A DNA stretch of 64,000 nucleotides from Blattamonas nauphoetae. Taxonomy: Eukaryota; Preaxostyla; Oxymonadida. The stretch spans positions 62,001-126,000 of the forward strand of contig JARBJD010000066.1 of the NCBI GenBank assembly GCA_033064195.1, read 5' to 3'. Positions 23,123 through 35,605 of this stretch are shown one piece after another. Each line of letters starts with the position of its first letter. The first letter of the stretch is position 1. The notes below the pieces were generated by a model that had not been told where the DNA came from, made no database searches, and was given only the letters and a program-made list of their open reading frames with translations. The translations under genes were made by a program, and so were the position numbers.

Positions 23123-24755
23123 CTGAGGTTACACCATTCATGGAATTTGGAACTTTCCTGCAAATCTTACGAACCATAAATACGAAACTTTTTTCGAGCA
23201 AGGAAAGATGACAGCTCACCGCACCACCCTCTCACTTGCTGACATTGAGAGAGTCCTTCGCGAGAACGGCTGGCCGCAATTCGCGGCGTTCGAGGCAGGA
23301 CTCAGCATCAAACTTTTTTCTTGGACATCGTTTGCAGACGGATGCCGACAGCTCATCGCATTTCAGCAAGCACAATCGTTTCCAACCCTTTCCAGACAAT
23401 CGTTGGCACAAATCGTTGGCTGCTCTCCCAACGTGGCTAGCAAGGCAATCCATGGTCCATACCATGAAAAACAAGAACACGTCACAAATGCTGTTCTTTC
23501 AAGGGCACAGGTTGGGCAGCTGCTGGACGAGATTGAGAAGGACAGTGAAGAACTCAAACTGTGGACCACTAGCGATCTGGTTCGATGGGTCTTGCGGGCA
23601 TCCGGAAAAATAACACTTTCAGTATCTTGGCCGTATGAATTCGTCAATCGACACAAAGACAGAATCTGCTTCCACACCATCAACGAAAGGGATTCATCGA
23701 AAATGAAAGTCGAAATCGAAACAATCATGACACACTTTGCACGTCTCAAAGTCGAAATTGAAAATGTGCATCCCTTGCTACTAGTGAACTGTGACGAAAT
23801 GGGGTATCAACAGAGAAATGATAACAGACCTCAACGTCTTATAGGATCACAGAGGCTCAGAAGAATTCCACTTAATTATCCGACAGATGAAAAGGAGATC
23901 AAATTTTCCATCATGGGCGCCATCTCCCTCTCTGGCCGCCGATTACCCATGTATGTATCACTGAAACAGCCACTCAGTGAAGACCAATCACGACAGTACG
24001 GACTGGACCTGGAGCGCGAAATCATGTTGGATTCTTCACCAAAAGGAGGATTCAACTGTGAGGTTTACCAAAGATGGCTTCAATACGTGCTCATTCCCTA
24101 CGTGAAGGCAATCAGAAAGGAGATAAAGAAACCACACGCTAAGGCAGTCCTCATCCTTGACAACGTAGCCTTCCATCTCTCGACAGAATCAAGAGGGATG
24201 TGTTCCGATCATGGAATATCTGTCTTTCATCTACCTCCCAAAACGACTCATCTGCTTCAGAGTCTGGACCGTTTAACCTTCGGAATTGTGAAGAAGACAG
24301 AAACCCGAATCAAACTGTCGACCGGGCCAGTTCCACTTCCAGTCACAATCCAACAAGTGTTTTCAGGATATCAAACTGCAACTACCCTCCACAACATTCA
24401 ATCTGCTTTCCTCATGAGTGGGATTGGAATTGAGTACGAACCTGAGGGACCAGTCGCTGTCTTGGACGATGAACACATTGAACTCATCTTGAAAACAGTC
24501 AGAGCCGACAATAGCGATGAAACTGTGCAATCATTCACTCAAAATTAAGTCTTTTTCTCCTTTATTGTTGGTTGAATACTCCATTTTCTTCACTTCTCAC
24601 TAGTTTTCCCATAACATCTCTCTATGTTGAATCTCTACAAAGATCAGGATAAAGATATCGTCGTTTCCGGAAAAGATGTTCAAGCAAAACAATTATCATG
24701 GGGTGAAGTGGTATGCCGGAAAAGTTCCAAATTCCATGAATGGTGTAACCTCAGT
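23123..24755 (+). mobile_element. 1.63-kb pogo-type DNA transposon inside gene C
   Basis: Inverted ends of about 36 bases starting CTGAGGTTACACCATTCATG on both sides (right end read inward), flanked by a TA duplication at 23121-23122 and 24756-24757. Across the junction, gene B reads 'INRKLSSPPHFERWM' without interruption; in C the same exon is split exactly at this TA. The element has one long transposase gene covering most of its length and looks whole. TA target, short inverted ends and a DDD catalytic pattern place it in the pogo/Tigger branch of Tc1/mariner. Confidence 0.9.
23208..24548 (+). CDS. pogo-type DDE transposase, 446 aa
   Basis: Transposase expected to bind its element's inverted ends and catalyse cut-and-paste transposition into TA. 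An N-terminal helix-turn-helix region is suggested around residues 58-82 ('LSRQSLAQIVGCSPNVASKA'). The catalytic core follows the DDE_1 pattern: Asp196 in 'LLVNCDEMGYQ', Asp318 in 'AVLILDNVAFHLS' and Asp354 in 'LPPKTTHLLQSLD', with 35 residues between the last two (DD35D). No stop or frameshift is seen and length is near that of pogo/Tigger transposases, so it may be active. The start is the ATG 85 bases inside the left terminus. Codon use is similar to the host's. CENP-B or jerky-like host proteins share this fold, but the flanking inverted repeats and TA duplication show a transposon. Confidence 0.92.
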   Translation: MTAHRTTLSLADIERVLRENGWPQFAAFEAGLSIKLFSWTSFADGCRQLIAFQQAQSFPTLSRQSLAQIVGCSPNVASKAIHGPYHEKQEHVTNAVLSRAQVGQLLDEIEKDSEELKLWTTSDLVRWVLRASGKITLSVSWPYEFVNRHKDRICFHTINERDSSKMKVEIETIMTHFARLKVEIENVHPLLLVNCDEMGYQQRNDNRPQRLIGSQRLRRIPLNYPTDEKEIKFSIMGAISLSGRRLPMYVSLKQPLSEDQSRQYGLDLEREIMLDSSPKGGFNCEVYQRWLQYVLIPYVKAIRKEIKKPHAKAVLILDNVAFHLSTESRGMCSDHGISVFHLPPKTTHLLQSLDRLTFGIVKKTETRIKLSTGPVPLPVTIQQVFSGYQTATTLHNIQSAFLMSGIGIEYEPEGPVAVLDDEHIELILKTVRADNSDETVQSFTQN

Positions 24756-27700
24756 AAGTTCTCCACCCCATTTCGAAAGATGGATGCCATATTCCCAACA
24801 AATTCGACCATTTTTCTTCTTTCTCTCTCGGTTCTGCCAAGATCCTCCGAAAACCCTTTCCTTTCTTCACAATCCACTCTTCGTGCCAAGTTTCCGTGAT
24901 CTCCGTCTTTCATTTCTGAAAGCGAGTGATGACTCATCTGAAGGGAAGTTTCAGCCAAGCTCTATCTTTCAGCACCTATTCGAACGAACGTCGATCGAAG
25001 ACCCAAACATCCCTGATCATCTCCAACATTTCCTGACCAAACTGTGCACTTTTCCGGGAGAATCATCAATTGTGATGGCATTCCGAAGCGTGAATCCGAT
25101 TTCTTTAAACGACTTAAATAAGATTATTCCTCTTTCTCCCACATTACACCACCAACCTCGCCAATTTCTCCTTCCACTCTCTGAACCTCGGCAATCGGAA
25201 GATGGGACGATATTTCTGAAATCTCTTATAAATGTGATGCCTCTCTCCAATTTCACGAAATTTCTGGTCTTGAAGAAGATCCCAGTCTCGTCACAGGCTT
25301 GCCTCGCTTTTTGTCATGTTTCGTGTTTCAGACAGTGATGAAGTGGTACATAGAGTGCATTCTCGGAGTGGAGGCTCGATTGAACTTGGGACTTGCTAAT
25401 TCTCCTCTCCAACAAAATGATATCGTTGTGAACAGCTCGTTCAGATTTCACATCAGTTTCTTTCGGATTTTTCTCACTCTTATTGCTCCTTCTTCGCTTT
25501 TCAGACCCACTCTCCTCTTTTTCCGGGTCCATCCAAAGGAGAGCACATATTCCGTTTCATCTGAAATCCAACATGTCTCGCAGTATTTCGTCGACCTCAT
25601 CGCCATTTTGAATTCACACAATCTCATACTCGTCCCGACGATCGACACAGAAGCTGTCTTCCATTCCATCAGAGTCTCCGCCATTACATCTCTCGTGGAG
25701 ACCAACCATCTTCCCTCAAACATCCTCGCGGATTTAGACTCTTTTCCGTCAATTCCATTCATAAACTCCCCGTCAAACCCGTCTGTCATCTTTGATGACA
25801 CAGATAAATGGACTTCCGCCATTCTTAATGACATCCAGAATTGGTACAATCGAACGCCAAACCAAATCCCTGCTCAACCTCTTTCAATCGACTCACTTTC
25901 ACCTGTGTTGTCACAAAATCTCTCGAAATATCGTCCTTTGCTCGAAAACTCTGAAAAATCCCATTGGGACGTGTTTCTTGACGCGCTTCATAGAATAGCC
26001 ACAGGCGAGCGGAAAGAGGTTTAATTCGTTCACAATATCAGTCTCACTCTTTTCTTTTGTCCCAACATCCTTTTCCAGTCTGATTCCATGTTTCTAACTG
26101 ATGATCTCTTCAAGAAAGCTCGTGAATCGATTCACGCTGAATCACTTCTTCGCCTTCGCAAATTGGGAAGAAACGATACTGAAACAGCAACTATGTCCTT
26201 TAATTCGCAAGCCGGATCAATCTCCACGCCTTCCCAATCCCAACAGCTGTATGAGAGAGGAAGTGAGGAGTCTTCAATCTTTGCACATCGGTCAGATGTC
26301 AATGGATCAAAAATCACAGCCATCCGCTCGTTGGGATCAAACCTCGCAACAGTCCAGTCGTTGAACTCGAACAGAACCGGAACCAGTCAAACACTGCCTC
26401 AAAATCTGGCGTCTCCACAACTTCCAGATGGACACTTGTCAGGATCACTGTCATCATCTGCCGAAACGAACCCAATGGTACTTTCCCCAATTGATCTTGG
26501 GAACGCCTCAACAGTCCCGGACTTCCCACCTGAGGATGAAAAGACAAAACGCTCACGGCAGATAGAAGAAGAAAGGCAAATTCTGGTTTCCATCCACCAG
26601 CTCTCCGCAGAGGATCCAAACCAGCGCAGCATTTCATCGAGTTTGCCCATCTCTCAGGATGTTCGTATGAGCTCGACTTGTATCACAATTTCATGTGGAT
26701 GACGGAACATGCCTACGGAGTCGTGAGTTCTTTGGAAACCATTGGTCATGCTAATCACGTTAATCGTCTGACTGACTCAGAGGATGATTATGACTCACCA
26801 GCATTCTTCAAGTTCTCACAACTTATCGATCGTGAGCTTGTTGAGGTTAGCAAACAGTTTGATCCAGATCTGTTTGAAGAAGCGAGACGGATCTCGTCGT
26901 GGAAGGACTTTCTGCAGAAAGTGGCAGGCGGAGAGGAAGTTGAGGTGTGTCCTGATCATTTTCACTTCGATTTTCAGAATGACACATCGTTCCTCAAATT
27001 GCCGTTCTTCGAGCCGACGCTTCTCTCGCTCCAAGCGAAGTACCAAAACCTAACGTCGTCTTTGGATGGTTCAGTGGGAAGTTCGACATCATCTCCGCAT
27101 TCATCTCACTATTCTCCCCACACCTCCCTCGAATCGCACCTCGAATCTTCTCTTCGGACTCACTCGTCATCACACTTCAAACATGAATCACTCCTCCTTC
27201 TGACCATCCTTCACTCTCTCATCACATCCCCTCTCCCTCCCTCTCTCCACAAATACTCTACACCTGACCTTTCCAATCGTACGCTCCATCTCATCCAGCG
27301 CGAACCTGTCAGTCTCGACGAGCGATTCTATTCTTCACTCTTCGATGAGCCTGACACCGAGAAACTGGCTCGTTTGCTGATTCGCTGTCGCTCTGTCTGT
27401 CGACTCGTTGGTGCTGAGAAATGCATTGATGACATTCAAGAGTTCTTCAAACGAACTGTCTCTATTCTCGAATCATCCGACGCTCTTCTTCGTTCGATTG
27501 GCTTTTCACTCTTCCGAGATTTGATCGACACATCGTCAATACTTCCCCTGCTTCCTGATTTGTGGGATGGACTCCGCTTTTCTTTCCGCGATGGCCGACC
27601 AGAAGAACAGGCTGCCATTATCTGGATTTCATCAATCTGGATCCTGAAGCATCTTCATGGGTTCTCTCTGCCTTCTTTTCCGGCCAAAGGCTTTGATTGG

Positions 27701-30196
27701 GATGGATTGATCTCTGCTGATCTGAGCGACAGAGACACATTTCTCTTCTCTGTCCTTGTAATCATTCACCTCAGAAACACTTCGATCGAAATCGAGGTTG
27801 AGAGTGCCAAAACGACGGACATCATACTATCTTTCGAGCAACACCAAAATGCGGTCCCTCGAATCGTCTCCATTTTCAATGACCCAAAACAGCTGGAGGA
27901 CATTCGGAATCCTCTCCCCTTCATTTCGTATTGTCTTCTGATCTCACTTCTGTCGAGCCGTGACTTTCCTCCCTTTCTCACAACCCTCCTCACCCAACAT
28001 CCTGACATTGATGCTAACACTCTTCTTCCAAATGAATCCCATCTATTCTTGCTCTGTCACGCCTCTCTCAACCCACACAAGCCACATCAGCCTCCTCTCG
28101 ACTTCCTCTTCGAACGGACACTCAGAATGAACCCACTCTCCTTCTTCGTCTGTTTCAAAGGTCCTGACGCTATTTCATCATCTCTCCTTGATTCTTCATT
28201 ATGTGGGTTCCATGCGCTCTGTCGACGGGGAGTTCATTTTGATCTGATGGAAACAGAGTATGTGAACGATGGCGACCATCTAGTCAACTCATATTGGATG
28301 TTTTCCACTCCTTACATCTCAGACACATTTCGTCTCTTTCTTCATTTCCCTCCACCGCTCGTTGTTCGTTTCTTCCTCCCAATTCTGTCATCGAAGTCGG
28401 CTCCCTCCTCTCTTGTCGATCCATTGAAAGTGATGTTGACCAATCTTCTCTTCACCACAGCCCCTTTCGGCGATTTGCAGAGTGTGAAAGAACTGTACAG
28501 ATCATTTGGTCCACAAAAAACGAAAAGCAAAGACAGATCACTTGAATTGTTTGTCACAGCTAGTTGTGAGTCTCTGGAATGGCTGAACATCCCAACTGGG
28601 TTCGGATCTGCTCTCGTTCACTCTAAAACACACGCTTCTTTCGATTCCTTCGACAACCAAGACGGATCACCGATGTCCACTGATGATTCTCTCGAATCCT
28701 CTAAGCTCACCTCAATCATGCAGAAATTACTGTCGAAATTGACGAGAGGAATGAGGGATGGTCTCAAACTTGTTGGGTCTTTAGTTTGGATGTTGAATTG
28801 CACCAGTTTGCCCTTCGGTTCTTCTTCATCTCTTCAGATCCCGCTATGAACACTTTGAGATTTGAGAGACTTCACAATTGTTCCAAGGCGATCTTGTGTG
28901 TCTTCTTCTTTCTCTCATTTCTTCAGCTCACCAGTTCCAGCGGAAGTGTCGGTGAACTTGGAGTTTGTGAAGAGACTTGTGAGTTTGGGGAGTGTTGAGA
29001 GTGTGATGCAGATGGTTCGTTTTGGGATGCTGGACTGCGTGATTCGAGGAGTGTCGGAATCATCGTTTCTGGAGGACTACGAAAACGGGATTTGTGTGAT
29101 TGGGATTGTTCTTCGTTCGATTTGTGGTTTTGGGAAGAAACAAGCAATTGTTGACCACGACTTCTCTCACCTTCTCTCGCGACCTGGCCAGACATTCTCG
29201 ATGGATTGTTTTCCTTTCCTCAATTGGGATGATGATGATATTGTCTCAGCACACGAACAAGCTGTTATCTTCCTGTCTCTCAGTGCCACAGTGAAAGTCC
29301 AGCCTGCACCTGATGACTCACTGAAAACCAAAGTCGTCAACTTTCTGGAATCTGTGGATACTGATGATGAAGAAGCAGCAGATACTTTTCTCAGCAGAAT
29401 TGCATCGTTCTCTGATCAATCAATGTCGGACTTCGTCCAGTCCATTGTGACACTCCTTTCTACTTCCAGTGAAGCCATCGCCGCCGCAACGATGGCTATG
29501 CTCCACCGACTTCTTCAGAATTGTTCAGATGAAATCCTTTTCGCTCTTGTCAAAGCCGACCTGATCTCTCAACTCATCGTCACTCTCGATCCACAGTCTG
29601 TTTCGTTGTCAGATTGTGAAGACATGCACACTTGTCTGATTGACATCATCACCAAATCTTTCAGGCTCGCAGCCCCGCATAGTCTTGCGACACTCAGAAT
29701 TGAAGATGGCTATGAACGACCATTTGTTTACGAGACGATTTTTCAAAAAGTTCTGTCGCCTTCTGAGAAGTACGTTTATCATTTGTACACAAACCGCTAT
29801 TCGATCGTCGATGGTGACCAATCCGCGCAGTTGATGTGTCTCCTTGGACGACTCCTCCGTATATCTCCTTATCATCAACCGACGATGGACACTGTTCTTG
29901 TTCTGCCTGTCGTTCTCGCGATCCCAAGTTGTTTATCGTTCTTCGAAGTTGAAAACTCGATCTGGTGCTTTCTGAATATCTTCGTCACTTCCAAATGGGA
30001 ATGGCACAAAGTTTTTGAGATGCACCAAAAGTGGAAGAAAGTGCATCCAATATTGAGATTGGAGGGCATCGAAGATGTGATGGAGGAAAAACTACAAAAC
30101 GACCAAAACTCAGACGGATTCTATGGACCTACTATTGTTGCGACTTCGATCAAGTTGAACAATCTGCAGGGAATTAACCTTCCAAATCTTTGGTAG

Positions 30197-30525
30197 AAAC
30201 AGATAAGAGCCAGCGAACTTTTCAGAACTGTTTCTGACTTTTCACGAACAGTTCTATTCACAAGTCATCTTTGTCGGCTCTGAAATCACCTCATCTTTGG
30301 TCGGAACTGTGCCCATTCACCTTCCCCTGTCACCACACTCTCTCTCCCACTCTCGCACTGCTCAGAAATGGACGGTGCCACATGTCACCCTTCCTCGCTG
30401 TTTGTGAAGATGTCACGATTTCATGATTGTTCGACACAATTGATCCTCTCCTCACGAGTACTTCCAATCATGAGATGGCATCTCAGAAACGATCGCTCGC
30501 CGACCATCGTCGTCGACACTTCGGA
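30197..30525. other. 3' flank of gene C, first part of the duplicated spacer module
   Basis: Matches the flanks after B and E, including the block CTTCCTCGCTGTTTGTGAAG and the start of the small conserved frame. It is cut at 30525 by the 5-kb element and continues at 35606. Confidence 0.6.
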
Positions 30526-33500
30526 GGGTAATGCTACGCGCAGTCCGCGTTATGACTAGAGGCAGTCCGTTTTTTGGGCTAGGGGCAGTCCGTTTTTGCT
30601 AGGGGCAGTCCGGACATTGCTAGAGGCAGTCCATCGTTTTCTGGGTTCTTGTTGGAATTGTTCACTCTTTTATGTGCACTATGACCACAATTACACATAT
30701 TTTAATTCAAATTCAGTGAAATGATGAATATTAGCGAATTGATAGCGAGAAAGAGGTTATTTTGTTAGATCTGACCTAAAATCAAGTATATGAGATAGAA
30801 AGTGTCAATACTATCCGAATCGCACCAACGATGAAGGATGAAACACAAGAATGAGATGATGAACAACCTTATATCCATTTCAATCCAGGATGGACCACAA
30901 AGATTTTGATTCCTCCAACCACTCTCTCACACATTCTGTTTGCTGTTTAGTTGTTGATCTTGTCAGAATTGGAACTCAACTGCCGCGTGTGTTTGTGGAG
31001 ATACCAGAAGGCATGAGGACGAGTGAATGCGGAAGAAAAGAAGACGGAGGGAGAGGAGCGACGCCGGTTGTGTGACCTCATCTTGATGGGTAGTTGGAAG
31101 AGACAGTCGCGCTGGTGATGATGACGTCGGATCGGAACGTGATGTGGGGGAGTACTTTGACTGAAATTGGGGTGTGTAGGGTTGTGGTGTATTTTGTGTT
31201 TTCGTGGTTTGCTCTGTTTCTTTGTCGTTCTCCCAGTTTTCTTTGATTCTTGTGTTTTTGTGTGGCTCACTCATATTGTTGGAAAACTGCAGGTCTTGAT
31301 CGTGGGGACAACGACAGAGTTGACAGTGCGCACGCAGCAACGGCTGGTGGACGAGATGAGGAGTGGAGAAGGTGAGTTGTGGGGTGGTTGTCTCACAGTA
31401 GCCGAGGTTTGTGAGGTGGTCAGCTGAAGTGGGATGAATGCTGTGTGTGCGGAGAGGTACGAGCGGCAGGAGACGCGTTGGAATGGTGCCAACGTGGCTT
31501 GTGAGCTCTGCTGATGTTTGTGAGTGGGTTATTCACTCTCATCTCATTCATGTTAGTCATCTCTCTCTATGCAATCTTAGTCTGCCGCTGCCTATTGTGT
31601 CGAGCGGGTGGAGGGAGTGGGGGGAGGGAGTGAGCAACGAAGTATTTGGGTGACACTGAGAAGGAACTTGAAGAGTGAGATGGGAGAGGCAGAGACGAAC
31701 AAGTCGGGGTTAGAGGAGATTGGGAAGAGGTGGGAGAGGGACGAAAAGAACAGAGACGGGGAAAAGGAAAATAAGAGAGAGAGAGACGAGAGAGAGGAGG
31801 ATCGAGAACAAAACTAATCATCAAAATCAGGAGGAAAATGGAGAAATGAAATATTTGTGCAATTTTTTGTCACGATTCCCTTCATACATTTCAAGAAAAA
31901 GAGTCTGAAGGAATGATGTTCGCCATGCATTGAAATGGTCATAATATGGTCCGCCATCTCTGTATCACATCTTTCCCTTCAATATCAAGACTACTTCGAT
32001 TTGATTGACCGTAAGGAAAACGCATCTCTCACAATCGGTCAGATCAAACAAAGGCCCTCATAGACCGCTATCAATTTTGGCATGTTAATTGGATTGGACG
32101 GTGCCAGCGTTGGACTGGACAATTGACTTCGATTGGAAATTCAATTTTGATCCTGTTCATTTTATAGATGTGGGACTCAATTGAATTTGGAGACATAATT
32201 CACATTTCATCATAAATACGCAACAAGGACAGTTGTAGAGTAAAGGAGAGATTGAAGGAAGCTTATTACACCTTCTAAAGGAGTGTGAACTCAAATGGAG
32301 ATTTTCGGGAATCTCATTGCTTTTCTCATTTGTTATGGGCTGATCTCGATTCTCACATTAACTATTTCCATATGGTAACGAAAAAAAGATCAATAAAAAC
32401 TGAATGAAAACACGTGTGAAATGTATGAAGTTGAGATGAACGTGATCCGTCCTTCAATTGGAGAGATCTCTTTCTGCATCCACGATCAAAGTATGACGAC
32501 ATGGTATCCCTGTGCTTGCCTAAATTTGTGAAGAGGATGAAAAAGAAGGAATGAGAAAGAGAGCAAACGTGCAAAACACGGAAAAGAGGCTGGATCCTTT
32601 TGGATTGGTGGAGTGACCAACCTGTTCGTCTAATTTGTTGAATCAACAAAGTTGGATGGATAAACACTGAAAAATGTGAAAAACAAGAAGGAAATTGAGT
32701 GATGAAGGAAACAGGGAGATATTGGCAAGAAAAGTGATGAAACAATTGTTGTTGAAATAATTGATCAATTGAGTTGTGTATGAAGGAAAACACACCCGAA
32801 TAGCATTTCAGCGAACATCAGGTCATTGTCCGCGAGTTGGCAAATCTCGAAGTCAGGATCCTTGATCGGGGATTTTTGAGCGGGCAAGAGGGTATTTAGG
32901 CTGTTTGATCACATCCATTATCGAGTTTATCAATATTTTTGGACTCTTGGTATTAAGTTTTCGTCATGTCATCTGAGACGTGGCAGGTGAGAAGGATTGG
33001 GATATGAGTTTTCTCGGAGAACGGAGACCTTTTCACATTGGCTGTGGGAAGATCATACCTTGATTTTCCTTTCTCCACTTCAAGACAATTTTACCTTTCC
33101 ATTGACTTTTGTGGCGTGAACATACCAGTTCACGAATAATATTCACAAATATTAGACCGTACTTGTCTATAGATCGCTCAAAGACGGAATTATGTCCCGA
33201 AAAAGAATTATGTCCCATGTCTATTACTCTCATTCCAGATATTTGTTTCCTTTCACTTGAAAATGAGAAGAGTCTGTTGAAAATCAGCGAAATGGTGAGA
33301 ATCCGATGATACTCTTCTTCTAGTGACGAGTTGCTTGATCCACCCACCATTGGACGTCATTGGATGTCATTGGACATTTCGCTGATACTTTTGTTCTGAT
33401 GTCTTCTCAATTAGTGCATACCGTTTTTGAAGTTTTCAAAGAGTCGGCAAAATTGGACTGTCCGATTGGACATCCAGTCCTGGACGTCCAATCGACATCT

Positions 33501-35596
33501 ATATAGGGTCACAGTTGCTTCTCCATTTCGATGTTGGTGTGATATTACCACCCATCTCTCACTTTTTGATTAGTCTTAGACCTCATCACTTTGTTTGAGC
33601 GAGGTAGTGCCTTCATCTCTGCATTTTGCTTCCCTGGATGTGACCAAACTCAGAACAGTTTGAGTCGCCGTTGATCGTGTTTTCTCTCCTTATTTTCAAT
33701 TTCTAGCCACTTCCTTCACTTTTTATCTCCATCTCTTGCAGGAACAGGGTGCTCATTCATCCACAAGCGAGAAAGCTGCACAACCGCAATTTCAGTCTTC
33801 TTCTCCTCTGAGAAGAAATGAACAACTGTCATCGAATTGGTAGAAAATGGACTCAGAGTATTTTCAAAGGGAACCTCCAAGACGACGGGCATATTGTTCC
33901 CCAATATACACTAGGATGGGAGATCTGTTGCCATCGGTTTGCATCTCTTGCTTATTCATTTTTTGACATTTTTTCATCATCTTTGACCCTCCTCATTCAT
34001 ATCTTCACATTCGACATATAGATCGGGAGTTAAGGGAGATTTGAGCAGATAGCAAAACAGGCCGAGGCGAAGAGGCAAGAATCAGAGGAGATGGTAGCTA
34101 GGAATATGGAATCAGATGATGAGAAGAAAGATTCGAAGACAGTTGTGATTCCAAAGGAAGTGAAGTCTCCAGAACCCAGCCAGAACAAGATTGAACAAGA
34201 ACACACTGTTGCACTTGTTGCAACTCTAACTGATCAAACGATGGCCGAATCAATCGGTGAAGAAAATAAGGAATCAACAAAACAAGTCGAGAAGAAAGAA
34301 GAACCGAAAGTTCAGGACAATGAAATACTTTGCGAAAACAATGGAAGAGAAGAATGTATCATCGATACAAGGTTTGTCAGAATGAATTCCCAGAAATTTC
34401 ATCTCATCTTCATTGTCCTCTCAAGAGATATCTCCGTTCTTCATAATCTTTCACATTCTCCACATTGATCCTTCTTCTCTTTTTCTCCTTAACCTCCAGA
34501 ATTCAACATTTCCCCCACACGACAATGCTCCAACGAAGTCAACGTCGTTGAACACAGCTTCTTCAACCGGGTATTCTTCACAATCGCTTTCATCAAGGCC
34601 TTCCTCTAAATCATGATCACACTTGTTAACGGTCTCACCTACTCTTTTTGGTCATACACAGACACCCTGGACTGAATTTGTGTTCTGGTCTCTTCGAACT
34701 CGGCGTATTTCTACTTGTGCATGGCCCTGATGATCACACTTGCGAAAATCGGAAAGGAGGGAATCAAAGATTCTTGGACGCTCGCTTCGATCTGAACAGG
34801 GAGTGACGGTGAATGAAAAGCAAACAAGGAAGGGGATGCGAGGAAGAACGAACATAGACGCGCTGTTGATGTTTGTAAGATCTCAACCAGCCCTAAAATA
34901 GACTGAGCCAATCGTCGAAGGAAATTCAGAAGAATCACAACAAGCTGAAGGTCGGCTGCCGTATCTTTTGTCTTCTTTTCACTTAATTCGTCACTAATCA
35001 CACTGTTTTGCCTTGTGTCATTTTTACCAGCCAGGTTCTGATATCCACCCTCGCCATATCAATTATTCCATCTTTAAGATCATTGCTGCAAGAATATGTT
35101 TGTAGAATTGATAATTCGAGGAGAAAAGGATGTGGTTTGGAATGATCATCCCATTTCCATCCGATAATTCAGTTCTCCGGACACAATTGACCTCAATCTG
35201 CAGAAATATCTCTAATCTGCCCACAGAACACCTTCCCTTGTCGTTTCGAGTCATTTTGTTGCAATGACTTGGATTTCACCCATTGCCCGGTTTTATGAAC
35301 TCCCTCGGCTCCTAAATAGGAGACTGGACATTGGACTGGTCATTGCCACCTCGACTGGACACAGCTTAACAGGCCAATATCAATTCACTAATTTTCATCA
35401 TTTCACTGAATTTGAATTAAAATATGTGTAATTGTGGTCATAGTGCACATAAAAGAGTGAACAATTCCAATAATAACCCAGAAAACGATGGACTGCCTCT
35501 AGCAATGTCCGGACTGTCCCTAGCAAAGTCGGACTGCCCCTAGCACAAAAAACGGACTGCCTCTAGTCATAACGCGGACTGCGCGTAGCATTACCC
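30526..35596. mobile_element. 5.07-kb MULE-like element carrying gene fragments
   Basis: Ends GGGTAATGCTACGCGCAGTC on both sides (right end read inward), with inverted repeats of about 230-240 bases that contain repeated 'GGCAGTCCG' motifs (30526 to about 30765; about 35365 to 35596). A 9-bp duplication CACTTCGGA lies at 30517-30525 and 35597-35605; the sequence on either side rejoins as the spacer module seen after genes B and E. These are MULE hallmarks. No transposase is recognisable. The interior contains coding-like, intron-bearing segments, so it resembles a Pack-MULE that picked up host DNA. The 31000-31830 part is G-rich on the plus strand; 31900-33600 is AT-rich with several TTGGAC-type repeats and no gene. 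Confidence 0.85.
33740..34617 (+). pseudogene. captured multi-exon fragment of a Lys/Glu-rich protein inside the 5-kb element
   Basis: Not recognised. Exon-like segments carry splice-type borders: one opens after a TTGCAG near 33740 ('EQGAHSSTSEKAAQPQFQ'), another after GAGCAG near 34050 ('AKQAEAKRQESEEMVARNME'), running on through 'NKESTKQVEKKEEPKV' to about 34370. A last short piece follows CCTCCAG at about 34500, and its reading frame depends on the donor used. The composition suggests a disordered or coiled C-terminal region. Introns seem kept, so capture was at the DNA level. Whether any product is made is unknown. Confidence 0.35.
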
Positions 35597-35605
35597 CACT
35601 TCGGA

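Larger units (their letters stand above)
22723..30196 (+). pseudogene. array gene C: solenoid plus ARM fusion, damaged
   Basis: Paralogue of B. Recognisable pieces: 22723-22788 (B's start codon ATG is ATA here), 22818-22941, an exon split by the pogo-like element (to 23122, resumed at 24758-25284), 25332-26018, 26079 to about 26660, about 26640-26944, 26978-28805, 28838-28895 and 28927-30196. Part of B's third module ('RMRQVQLPECP..' and its 124-nt exon) is absent, and the frame changes between 26079-26660 and the part starting near 26640. The downstream half is uninterrupted and runs from 'ENGICVIGIVLRSICGFGKK' into a complete ARM module: 'DCFPFLNWDDDD', 'LVKADLISQLIVTLDPQSVS', 'LEGIEDVMEEKLQND', ending 'INLPNLW'. 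The 24758-26075 stretch is almost identical to B, so the duplication is recent. The 3' half could still be expressed from an internal start; the full-length gene cannot. Confidence 0.65.

Noticed and set aside
31608-31824. Glu/Arg-rich open frame within the 5-kb element as a real gene
   Set aside because: It follows from a purine-biased low-complexity stretch; both strands are open and no splice or start context supports it.
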